DNA of 64,000 bases from JAGNDO01 sp963704975 (GTDB lineage: Bacteria; Chloroflexota; Anaerolineae; Caldilineales; Caldilineaceae). The notes beneath the pieces are model-generated. The model saw only the letters and a program-made list of their open reading frames with translations, had not been told where the DNA came from and did not search any database. Both the position numbers and the translations under genes were made by a program. The stretch is from positions 124,001 to 188,000 of the forward strand of contig CAVPIK010000005.1 in NCBI GenBank assembly GCA_963704975.1, written 5' to 3'. This document shows, piece after piece, positions 30,560 to 38,680 of this stretch (positions are counted from its first letter, which is position 1; each line of letters begins with the position of its first letter).

Positions 30560-32450
30560 GCCTTCCTTCTTCAGCGTGCCTTCCAAGGAGAGGGTCATGT
30601 CGCCGATCTTCATCTCCGGCAGCTTGAAGGAGCCGCCGCCCATGGAGAAGCCAGTCGCCGGAGACCTTGATCTGATAGACGCTGGCCGAGAGACCGCCCC
30701 ATTCCTTGGGGATGGAGAGGGTGGCTTCGTTGGCCTTCAGCGTCGCCGTCTTCGATGGTGGCGGATTTGATGGCCAACTCCATGCCGGCGATGACCAGCT
30801 TGAAGCTATCCACGGAACCGCGCACCGCGCCGGATGTGTCCATGCGCAGGTTTCCCGTGGCCTCCGCGGTCTGGGCCGCCAGTTTGATGGTCACAGTGCC
30901 GTCGATCGCAAAGCCGTAGGTGCGATCCTGGGCCAGAACCAGGGTGAGGGTGCCCTTGACCGAAAGGTTGTTGGCCGCCTCTTTGCTTGCCGATGGTGAA
31001 TTCCACCGGAATGGTCACATTGGCATCCCCAAAGGAGAGGCCGTTGCTCATCGATCTTGACCTGATTGATCGTGGCCTTGGTGCTTGCCCAGCAGCGCAG
31101 GCAAGGTCAAAGTGGCCGCATTGGCCCGGAAGCCCTTGCCGTCAAACTCGATCTCGGTCATCTCCAGCGTGGCCTTGGCAATGGTCAGGCAAAGCTTATC
31201 GATCTTGCCCGAGAATTTGCCGTCCTTGTCCATCTTGGCCGAGAAGCTTCGTCTCCTGCTCGTTGCTTTCGATGTGAATCTTGAGGACGCCCTTGACCGC
31301 CAGCTCCAGGCAGGCGTCGCCGGTGGGGTTGTTGACCGCGACGGAAAATTCGAGTTTGCTGAAGGTGGCCGACTTGCCGATCTTGATGTCCGGCAGATAG
31401 TTGGTGATGCCCGACCCCGCCGATGGTGATGCCGTTGTTGTCGATCACGACTTTCTTGACAATGACGGTGAGCTTCTTGTCCGACTTCTTTTCCTCGGCT
31501 TGCGGCATCGGCGTGGGTTCAGTCCGCATCAGGCCGGCGCTCTTGGCCAGCCTTCTCTTTGCTCTTCTCGACCGGGCTCTTGAAGGTCAGGCTGGCCTCC
31601 TCGACCTTCAGACCGTCATTGCTCAGCTCGACATCCTTCATAAGCAGATCCTGGCCTGCCAGACTCGAGGGTGATCTCTTTGATTGTGGCCTCAAGCTGG
31701 CCTTTATCGTCGATCTTGAATTCGATGGGGATGTTGCGCTGGTTGCTGGGCAGCCACAATTGGAGGGTTCCCTCCAGTTGCAGGCTATACTTGCCGCTGC
31801 AGAATAGCCGATCGTCGCCGAATTCTTGACAATTGCCACCGTCGGCGTCACTGTGACGGTTTGGGTCACGGCGTGGTGTCGGTCAGCCCAGCCGTGGGCG
31901 CGAGTGCCGTGGCCAGCGGTCAGGGTGGCGGCTCGTAGTAGTCACGTGGCGGTCGTCGGTTTACCCACGGGATAGATGTCCGGGAAGGGGATCTTGACCC
32001 CAGCCCCGCCAAAGCTGATGCTGTTGGCTTTGATGGTCATCTCGAAATGACACCGGTGAGACCGCCAAAGGTGTCGGGCAGGGTCAACTTGGCCTGTTTG
32101 ACCTTGATCGCATCATCGGTCATGGTGGCTTTGGCGACTTCGATCTTCAGGCCAGAGAAGACCATCGAAAACTTGTCGATGGTTCCTTCCACTTTGCCGC
32201 CGGGTTTGATAAGGGCGATGAGGGATTTCTCGCTGATGGTGACGACTTGGGTCGTGGTTATGCCAGGGGTGGAGGTGATGCTGACGGTCTGGGTGACCGG
32301 CAAACCGGGCAGTGTCAAAGACGATGGTAGCCGAGACAGAAGCCGTACCGCTGATCACCGCCACCTCGGTAATCGCCGGTTTGCCGATCACCTTGAAGCC
32401 GCCCAGCTCTTTGATGGCCGGTTTGCTGGCGGCCTCGGGCACAATCAGTC
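30560..32450 (-). other. segment of giant protein: degenerate beta-repeats (four or more units)
   Basis: After frame correction, repeat units read SFKLVIAGMELAIKSATIED + LKANEATLSIPKEWGGLSAS, KLCLTIAKATLEMTEIEFDG + FRANAATLTLPALLGK, and FSMVFSGLKIEVAKATMTDD + IKVKQAKLTLPDTFGGLTG. The consensus is F-x-[LM]-x-[IF]-x-G-[ML]-x-[IL]-x-x-A-[TS]-[ILM] ... [AV]-x-x-A-x-L-[TS]-[LI]-P-x-x-x-GG, about 90-110 residues apart. It resembles repeat-rich AsmA-like beta structure but I cannot assign it. Confidence 0.6.
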
Positions 32451-32599
32451 GGGTTCTTCTGGGAGGCGTCCAGAGTGAAGGGGCCGACGAAGAGTTTGAA
32501 GTCCTTGAGAATCTGAGAGAGGGTGCCCTCGCCGCTCACAGCCTCCTGCCCGGCCATCCAGTTCACCGAATCGTCCGGGCCGAGCTTCAGATGGAAGGC

Positions 32600-34018
32600 G
32601 ATGCTCTTGTCTCGGCTGCTCTGCGCCGATCTCCACCGCGCCCGAGGCTTCCACCTGATTCGTCACCGTGACGAAACTGTTGGCAGCGATCACGACATTG
32701 CCCACTGTCATCGTCAGCGCGGCTGGAGGATGTGACGGTGACGGCGGCGCTGGCCGTGGCCGGGAGACCGCCGGGATCGACCGTGCCGCCGCTGTCCGGC
32801 ACCTCCACAGTGCTGGTGACCACATCGTTGCCCTTCATCTGCACGGCGAGATTGAGCAGATCGGCTCTCGTTGACACCAGCGCGCCCACAGCCACAGGCC
32901 ACGCTCTCTTTGCTGCCCGTGCAGCCGGCCACCGTCCCGGTGTAGATACCGTTGGCGGGCAGGGTTTGGGTCAATTGCACGGCGCTGGCCGGGCTGGGGC
33001 CGTGAGTTGACGACCGTGACGGTGTAGGTGATCACCGAGCCGAACGTCGGCTGTAATGGGCGCGGTCATGCGTCACGGCCAGATCGGCCTGGAGGGCTTC
33101 CACCTTCTGGGCGCCGACCCTGCGCAGAGCAACGGGCCGGGTAGCAGCGGCGTTGGTCGTGCCGGCGCTTGAGGGAAGCAATGCGGTTGCAGCGGCCAAC
33201 AGTTGGCTGACGGGGGTCTGGTTCGCATCGACCGGGGTGACGGACCGGGGCAGGGACGACTCGGCGGCCAGGCAGATCGACCCGCTCCCGGTTTTGCTCC
33301 CTGTGTAGGCGATGGCTTTGTGGGGCTTTTCTCGGGACCGTCGGCTTTTTCAAGCCAGAGTCTTCTCGACCGACGGAGCCGTCTCAACTGCGTCCTCCAA
33401 TCGGACGAGACGCCACGTGCAGGATGAGTCAGGTGGCCCAGATGCGTCGCGCAGCTCGCCTCGACGGTCGTCTGACTCGTCCGACAGGCAGACCGGCCGG
33501 CAGAGATTCAGCGGCCACCATCTCTTCAAAGTATTTGGCGAAAAGCTGCCGGATCCGCCGCCGGGCCGGGCTGTCATCTGCCAGGCGCTGCCCCCCAATC
33601 CGGTCGGATCGGTCTGGGACGAATTCCAGCGGTAGGTGTCGCCGTCGATGCTCGAACTGTTCGCGCCTGGGGCGGTGGGGGGGACATTCCCCCTGGGCCA
33701 CGGCAGCTGTTGAGATAGTAGGCGATCTGCTCTTCCATGGCCTGATCCCCCGCTCACCTCCGGGATAGTGCCGTTAAAGGCATCCTGGATCGCGGCCATC
33801 GCGGCCTGCTGGAAGAGTTCTGGCTGGGCCGCGGCAACCCGTTCCAGATAGGCGTTCACCTCCTCATTCTTGCCCGCGCAGCAGGCTGGCTGCGGCCCGG
33901 GCCGGTGGCTGTCTGGCGCGGCCAGGGCATCCAGCGGAATGGCGATCTGCTGAAAAAGCAGGCCAAAAATGATAAGAAATCGAATAAGCGAAGCGAACAG
34001 ACGCTTGGAGTGGTTCAT
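32600..34018 (-). other. segment of giant protein: signal peptide, linker and first DUF11 domain
   Basis: The start at 34018 follows GGAGG (34023-34028 region). A signal peptide (LIRFLIIFGLLFQQIAIPLD, cleavage near ALAAPD) is followed by a helical stretch (NEEVNAYLERVAAAQPELFQ). Frame-corrected text then includes KVEALQADLAVTHD, SVITYTVTVVN, SGPSPASAVQLTQTLPANG, a DUF11 domain. At least six frame changes occur in 1.4 kb. Confidence 0.65.
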
Positions 34019-34091
34019 CGAGTACCTCCACGGAACGGATAAGGCGATAGATGGGGACGGGCATTGACGCCGGAGATCGGCGCTAGGGACT

Positions 34092-34152
34092 AGTATACGT
34101 TGAATTGGAGTAGTTTGGCGGGAAAAGATGAATCTTTCTGGGAATAATTCCC
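34092..34152 (-). promoter_or_regulatory. promoter of the giant gene with upstream palindrome
   Basis: Minus-strand -10 box TATACT (34097-34092), no good -35 box, and a perfect palindrome GGGAATAATTCCC (34140-34152) ending 42 bases upstream of the -10. The palindrome centre would sit near -61, a typical class I activator position. The likely binder is the adjacent LuxR/NarL-type RR2 (inference). Confidence 0.6.
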
Positions 34153-34199
34153 GATGGGGGGGGGGGGGGTGTTAATCTCGATGAAGGTGAGCGGGCAAA

Positions 34200-34262
34200 G
34201 GTCTTGAGGTACAGAAAGACACCGCCACGGCGACGTGAAGATCGCGCTGACCAGAAGTTCCT
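34200..34262 (-). pseudogene. fragment of a third response-regulator gene
   Basis: Minus-strand translation begins ELLVSAIFT and, after an indel, GGVFLYLKTF. This matches the receiver end ELLVSAIFTVASGGVF of RR1 and DLLISAIFTVASGGVF of RR2. Nothing else of the gene remains. It lies between the secreted-gene fragment and the giant gene, where a tandem-unit model predicts an RR copy. Confidence 0.72.
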
Positions 34263-34486
34263 GTCACCATAGGGGCGGTCGTTGATGTAGGTATAGGCAA
34301 AAGTCAAGGTCTCGCCCGCCACAACTTGGCTGGGGATGTTGAAGTCAACGCCATCAACGGCAGAGGTCCCGGCGAGGGCTGTGCTAATTGACAGCAGACC
34401 CAAGCAGGTGAGCAGAACGATAGCTCCACAGCAGGCTGCGCCGCTTGGGCAACCGTGCAGAGGGTCGGCTAGGCGGATATGAATTC
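34263..34486 (-). pseudogene. N-terminal fragment of a second secreted protein
   Basis: Starts MNSYPPSRPSARLPKRRSLL at 34486; a shift near 34430 restores a signal peptide (CGAIVLLTCLGLLSISTALA) followed by GTSAVDGVDFNIPSQVVAG and ETLTFAYTYINDRPYGD, a DUF11-like beginning. It stops abruptly at the RR fragment. It has its own promoter (34584-34589). Confidence 0.7.
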
Positions 34487-34583
34487 ATGGCTGGTGACTC
34501 CTTGGGTGTTGAATGATTGGTGGTTTTGGGATAGGGATCACGGAACGGATGGCGTCCACGCAGGAGTGGATCATCCGCAGCCA

Positions 34584-34652
34584 AGTATAGGGCCAAAAAG
34601 GCTAAATTGTGACGGGAAAGATCGGTAACTTTTCGGGAATGGTTCCCGAAAA
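34584..34652 (-). promoter_or_regulatory. promoter of the truncated secreted gene with upstream palindrome
   Basis: Minus-strand -10 box TATACT (34589-34584) with a perfect 10-3-10 palindrome TTTTCGGGAA-TGG-TTCCCGAAAA (34630-34652) whose core GGGAANNNTTCCC ends 45 bases upstream, matching the layout at the giant gene. The stem may also serve as the RR2 terminator. Confidence 0.6.
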
Positions 34653-34687
34653 ATGAAGGGGTGAAGGGGTGAAACGGTGAAGGGGGG

Positions 34688-35360
34688 TTAGAGGGTTTCG
34701 CTCAGATCAACCAGTCCATTGCGCAGGGCGTAGGTGACGGCCTGCACCCGGTTGCCGACGCCCAGGTGCAGATAGAGTTGGGTGAGCCGGTTGGAGATGG
34801 TCTTGGGGGTGTTCTGGAGCTTCTGGCCGATCTGTTCGTTGTCCAGCCCCAGGGCGACATAGCGCAGGAGCATGACGTTCGTCCGGGCTGAGTTGGATGT
34901 GCCCCTGGCGTTCCCCGGCCATTTTGGGCTGCCCGGCCAGGAAGCTGTTTTTGATCAAACGGAACGTTCGGCCATCCACAAAGACGCCGCCGCTGGCCAC
35001 GGTGAAGATGGCGCTGATCAGCAGATCGTCGGTGATCATGTCCTTGCGCAGAAAGCCCTGGGCCCCGGCAGCGAAGGCATCCAGCACGCTCTGGGCGTCA
35101 TCCTTGCCCGTCAGCACCAGAATGGCCGGGGCGCGCTCCTGGGGGACGATGCGTTCCATGGCCCCCAGGCCGGAGAGATAGGGCATGTTCAGATCCATCA
35201 AAATCACGTCCGGGCGCAGGCTGCGGGCCAGGGTGACCGCCTGGTCGCCCGATGTGGCCGTGCCCACGATCTCGATGTCCGGCTCCACGTCCAGGGGCAG
35301 CAGGATCGAACGGCGGAAGAAGTCGTGATCGTCAACAATCAACAGGCGGATGGGGTTCAT
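34688..35360 (-). CDS. NarL/LuxR-type response regulator RR2 (frameshifted)
   Basis: Receiver domain from 35360 (MNPIRLLIVDDHDFF): DD at 10-11, phosphoacceptor D56 in DVILMDLNM, switch region LVLTGKDD, K in FLRKDM. After a linker (KNSFLAGQPKMAGERQ) the frame shifts at about 34875-34885 to the DNA-binding domain MLLRYVALGLDNEQIGQKLQ and TPKTISNRLTQLYLHLGVGN, a classical LuxR helix-turn-helix, ending at 34688. About 223 residues when joined. Divergent from the histidine kinase at 35475, its likely partner, and upstream of secreted-protein genes it probably controls. Confidence 0.9.
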
Positions 35361-35474
35361 GGCAGCGTCCAGGAAAAGGTGAATCCTATCGTGAGATTGG
35401 GCCATATCTCTGGCCGTCAACTGTAGTATACTTGATTTCTTCCCACAAATCAGAACCTTGACCCATCCAAAGGC
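35361..35474. promoter_or_regulatory. divergent promoter region of RR2 and histidine kinase
   Basis: The word GTAGTATACT near 35415-35428 gives TATACT on both strands, so one palindromic -10 region may serve both genes. No GGGAA/TTCCC palindrome is present here, so RR2 may not control its own gene through that site. Confidence 0.45.
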
Positions 35475-37433
35475 ATGTCTATCATGTTGATTCGTCCCTA
35501 CACCTTGTCCCAGATGTCCATGCTGCTCTTGGCGGGGTTTCTGTTGGTCTATTTGCAGATCGCCATGCGGCGTTCGCCCGGTGTCAAGGGCAGCCACACC
35601 CGGTGGATGATTCAGGCCATCGCCTGGGTATGGCTTGTGCTTCTGATCTCTCTGATTATCGGCATTTCAGAAGATCCGCGCATCGATTTTCTGGCTTATA
35701 CGCGCATTGGGGTTGGGATGCTCGCCTGGCACGCCATCGCCAGGGCCATCTATGCCCTGCCCCCCTTCGAGCCATTCGCCCGCCGCCAGGAGGCCAGATT
35801 TACCTCTTGGGCGATTGCTGGCTTTCTATGCCTGGAGATTGGCTACTTTGCCCTGCGTCTCTGGCGTTTTTCCCAGACTGGTCTGGCCCAAGCGTTTGTC
35901 TGGCCTATGGCGTTGCCCACTGTTTTTGTGAGCCAGTGGGTGCTGTTGTTGATCACGCGTAAGCTGTGGATGGCCGAAGAAGCGCCGGGCCTTTCCCTTG
36001 GGCAGCGTCTGCGTCGCGTCGTGCTTGCACCCCAAAGCGATGTGGGCCGCTTCTATCGGGGCTTTTTGCTGGCTACCTTCGGTATGTCACTCAGCGTTCT
36101 GCTTTTCAATTTCATGGCTGTGGTCATCGTTGTCCTGCCAATCTGGATGCTGATCGCAGCGGATCTGCTGGTGACAACGGCCATCCTGGTCGCCCTCTTT
36201 GCCTATCTGGTCTCTCCCTTTGCCCCCACGGGGCTGCAAATTCGGGTGATGGGCGCAGGACTGACCATTTTCCTGTGGCTGATCTCTGTTTTGGGCTGGA
36301 TTGTCACCCTGACTTTCTTGAAATACCAAGCGCCCGGGATCGACCCAATCCAGATCTTTGGCACCCAGATGCAGACCCATTTTGTGACATCTGCGCCCTA
36401 CCGGCCCCTGGCCGAGTTGCTCAGTGATCTCCTGGCCCCTCTGCTCTGGTTTGCCCTGGGCGGCAGTCTTTTCTACATGCTGCTCTACACCACCTACTAC
36501 CGCCGCACCCTGCAAACTTCTCTGGCCCAGATCATCGACAGCTTTCGCCAGGTGCAGCAGGGCAACCTGACCTATCGCATCCCCCCCAGCACCTGGCAAG
36601 ATGAATTCAGCCAGATCGGGGTCTCCTTCAACCAGATGACCGACTCTCTGGACCAGGCCAACCAGGAGTTGACCGCCTATCAAAATCACTTGGAGGATCT
36701 GGTGGAAGAGCGCACGGCCCAGTTGGGCCAGGAGATGGCGTTGCGCCAACGGCTGGAACTGCGCCAGGGCATCCAGGACGAGCGGGAGCGCATTGCCCAG
36801 GAGACCCACGACGGCATGTTGCAAACCCTGATGGGGGTGCGTATCCGCCTGACCCGGGGCAAGCGGCTCAGCCAGTTGGAAGCCGCCGCCATCCAGGCCG
36901 AGATGGCCGAAATGGCCGACGAGATCACCCAGTCGATCCAGGATCTGCGCAACCTGATCAACGAACTCAACGAACAGATCCTGCCTGACGGCTTGGTGAG
37001 TGGCCTGGAGCGGCTGATCCAGCGCTATGAGCGGGCCTACCCCCTCACCATCCGCCTGGACCTGGCCTACGCACCGGGGTTGATTTCCCTGAACCAGGAG
37101 CTGCATCTTCTGCGCATTGTGCAGGAAGCCCTGTCCAATGCCAGCCGCCACGCCAACGCCAGCCAGATCTGGCTGGCGTTGAGCTGTGACTATCAAAACG
37201 GTCAAGCAGTGGGGCTGTCTGTGCAGATTCGAGACAACGGTCGGGGCTTTGACGTGGAGGAGCGCATGGGCAGCGGGTCGGGGTTGAGAAATATGCAGCG
37301 GCGGGCCGAACAGTTGGGGGCCAAGCTGGCGATCCAAAGCCAGGTGGGAGCGGAGACGGTCATCCGCCTGACCGTGCCAATTGGCCCCCTGGCAACACCG
37401 GATCAGGCGACCGCCTATCCGGTCACTTCCTGA
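35475..37433 (+). CDS. membrane sensor histidine kinase (HisKA_3/NarX-DegS type)
   Basis: 652 residues. Residues 1-340 hold about eight hydrophobic membrane segments without an obvious extracellular domain, suggesting sensing within the membrane. A HAMP-like segment follows (SFRQVQQGNLTYRI), a coiled coil (QELTAYQNHLEDLVEERTAQ), then the HisKA_3 dimerisation helix with phosphoacceptor histidine in ERERIAQETHDGMLQTL (near residue 446), and the ATPase domain with N-box VQEALSNASRHA, G1 box DNGRGFD and G2 GSGLRNM. This type pairs with NarL-type regulators, fitting RR2 and RR1. It ends 19 bases inside the convergent glycosyltransferase gene. Confidence 0.93.
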   Translation: MSIMLIRPYTLSQMSMLLLAGFLLVYLQIAMRRSPGVKGSHTRWMIQAIAWVWLVLLISLIIGISEDPRIDFLAYTRIGVGMLAWHAIARAIYALPPFEPFARRQEARFTSWAIAGFLCLEIGYFALRLWRFSQTGLAQAFVWPMALPTVFVSQWVLLLITRKLWMAEEAPGLSLGQRLRRVVLAPQSDVGRFYRGFLLATFGMSLSVLLFNFMAVVIVVLPIWMLIAADLLVTTAILVALFAYLVSPFAPTGLQIRVMGAGLTIFLWLISVLGWIVTLTFLKYQAPGIDPIQIFGTQMQTHFVTSAPYRPLAELLSDLLAPLLWFALGGSLFYMLLYTTYYRRTLQTSLAQIIDSFRQVQQGNLTYRIPPSTWQDEFSQIGVSFNQMTDSLDQANQELTAYQNHLEDLVEERTAQLGQEMALRQRLELRQGIQDERERIAQETHDGMLQTLMGVRIRLTRGKRLSQLEAAAIQAEMAEMADEITQSIQDLRNLINELNEQILPDGLVSGLERLIQRYERAYPLTIRLDLAYAPGLISLNQELHLLRIVQEALSNASRHANASQIWLALSCDYQNGQAVGLSVQIRDNGRGFDVEERMGSGSGLRNMQRRAEQLGAKLAIQSQVGAETVIRLTVPIGPLATPDQATAYPVTS

Positions 37434-38576
37434 TATAGCTCAAGGATCGAGCGGGCGTTGGCCCGGGCGCTGTAGCGGAGGGAATCTTTTTGGGCAGCCT
37501 TGCCCATGCCCTGGCGCAGGTCCGCATCTTGGGCCAAGCGCAGGAAGCGCAGGCCAAAGCTGAGGTCGTTGTCCTGGGCCAGAAAGCCGGTCTCCCCGTC
37601 CCGGATCAGATCGCTGACCCCTGGGGAGGCCAAGCCCAGGGCGGGCAGCCCCACGGCGGCGGCTTCGATAAAGGTGAGGGGATGCACTTCGGAGACGCTG
37701 GCGGAGACAAAGAAGTCGGCCAGGGCGATGTAGCCGGGGACATGCTCGTAGGGCACCTTGCCGGTCAGGATCACCCGGTCGGCCACCCCAAGCTGGTTGA
37801 CCAGATCCTGATAGTCGGCCAGGTCTGGCCCGCCGCCCACAAGAAGTAGATACAAGGGATCTTCCTCTGGCCCCCCAGGCCTGTTCCGGATCTCTTCCAG
37901 GATCAACGCGAAGAGATTGATCAGCCGCTCCACATCTTTTTCCCCACTCATGCGCCCCACAAAGACGGCCACCACCGCATCCGCAGGCAGCCCCACGGCC
38001 TCGCGGGTCGTGGTCCACGCCGGCTGCGCGGAAGCGTTCCAGATCGATACCGTTGGGGATCACATGCACCCTGTCCTGGACGCCCCATTCGTGCATCACC
38101 TCGGCGATGCCTGGGCTGGGGGCGATCAGGGCGGCGCAGCGCTGGCTGAAGAGTTGGAAGAAGGCGGTCAGGGCTGAATCGGAGAGGGCCGTGGGCAACA
38201 GGGGCAGATATTGCTTGACGTAGAGGTCGTAGCGGGTGTGGTTGGTGAAGATCAGGGGAATGTTGTAACGATTGGCGGCAAAGAGGCCGATGCTGCCGCT
38301 GACAAAGGGGTGGTGGACATGGATGACGTCCATCCGTTGCAGCAGTTCCCGGCTGCGCGGGTCCAGGGAGACGCTGAGGTGATAGCCCGTGTCGGCAATG
38401 GGAATGCCGGGGATGCGCACGATGTTGGGTTCGTCGCTGACCGATTCCTGGCTGCCGGGCACAAAGAGCCAGACCTGCTCGCCCTTGGCCTCCAGTTGCT
38501 CTTTGAGCAGGGAGACATGGTTGACCACCCCGTTGATGTTGGGCTTGTAGATATCGGAAAAGAGGGCAATGCGCAT
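37415..38576 (-). CDS. GT4 family glycosyltransferase (frameshifted)
   Basis: Starts at 38576 (MRIALFSDIYKPNINGVV). The GT-B fold is clear: N-terminal IYKPNINGVVNHVSLL with the acceptor-side HVHHPFVSG and FTNHTRYDLY, and the C-terminal nucleotide-sugar domain VFVGRMSGEKDVERLI, GKVPYEHVPGYIALADFFV and SEVHPLTFIEAAAVGLPAL (E-x7-E motif). It resembles diacylglycerol glucosyl- and phosphatidylinositol mannosyl-transferases. One extra base near 38015-38025 splits it (RFRAA / TTTREAVGLPAD). About 387 residues. Convergent with the kinase gene, with a 19-base tail-to-tail overlap. Confidence 0.88.
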
Positions 38577-38607
38577 GGATAAGGGCCTTTGTTGAATACT
38601 TGTATTG

Positions 38608-38674
38608 ACCACGGAAGACACAGAATACACGGAAGAACAGCTTTCTTTTCCGTGTATTCTGTGTCTTCCGTGGT
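38608..38674 (-). terminator. 27-bp perfect inverted repeat after the ASPIC/UnbV gene
   Basis: Arms 38608-38634 (begins ACCACGGAAGACACAG) and 38648-38674 are exact reverse complements around a 13-base loop. It lies seven bases past the stop of the lipoprotein gene. It has no T-run and looks like a repetitive intergenic element that doubles as a terminator. Confidence 0.7.
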
Positions 38675-38680
38675 TTGAGA

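Larger units (their letters stand above)
25591..34018 (-). pseudogene. giant secreted multidomain protein, frame broken many times
   Basis: One ancestral reading direction spans 8.4 kb (about 2,800 residues) but the sequence holds many indels, so no single frame covers it. Order from the N-terminus: signal peptide (MNHSKRLFASLIRFLIIFGL...), an unrecognised 300-residue region, a DUF11 domain, four or more related beta-repeats, a 370-residue region, fibronectin-like and Ig-like domains, two DUF11 domains, a PKD domain, and a tail ending in LFLPLVNRQSALSSNP. It is most likely a cell-surface adhesin or sheath component. I call it a pseudogene formally because of the shifts; dense clustering of shifts at 27.8-34 kb and intact domain content suggest assembly error rather than decay. 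Flanked by RR1 and by RR/secreted-gene remnants. Confidence 0.75.
34019..34687. other. intergenic mosaic with gene remnants and two matching promoters
   Basis: No intact gene. From left to right: promoter of the giant gene with a GGGAA/TTCCC palindrome, a run of 14 G (34156-34169), a response-regulator fragment, an N-terminal fragment of a second secreted protein, its promoter with a similar palindrome, and a GTGAAGGGG-type linker (34655-34688). Each is listed separately. Confidence 0.7.

Noticed and set aside
34156..34169. Phase-variable poly-G tract controlling the giant gene
   Set aside because: Fourteen G lie upstream of the promoter -10 region, not between promoter elements or in a coding frame, and the block is error-rich; kept only as a quality flag.
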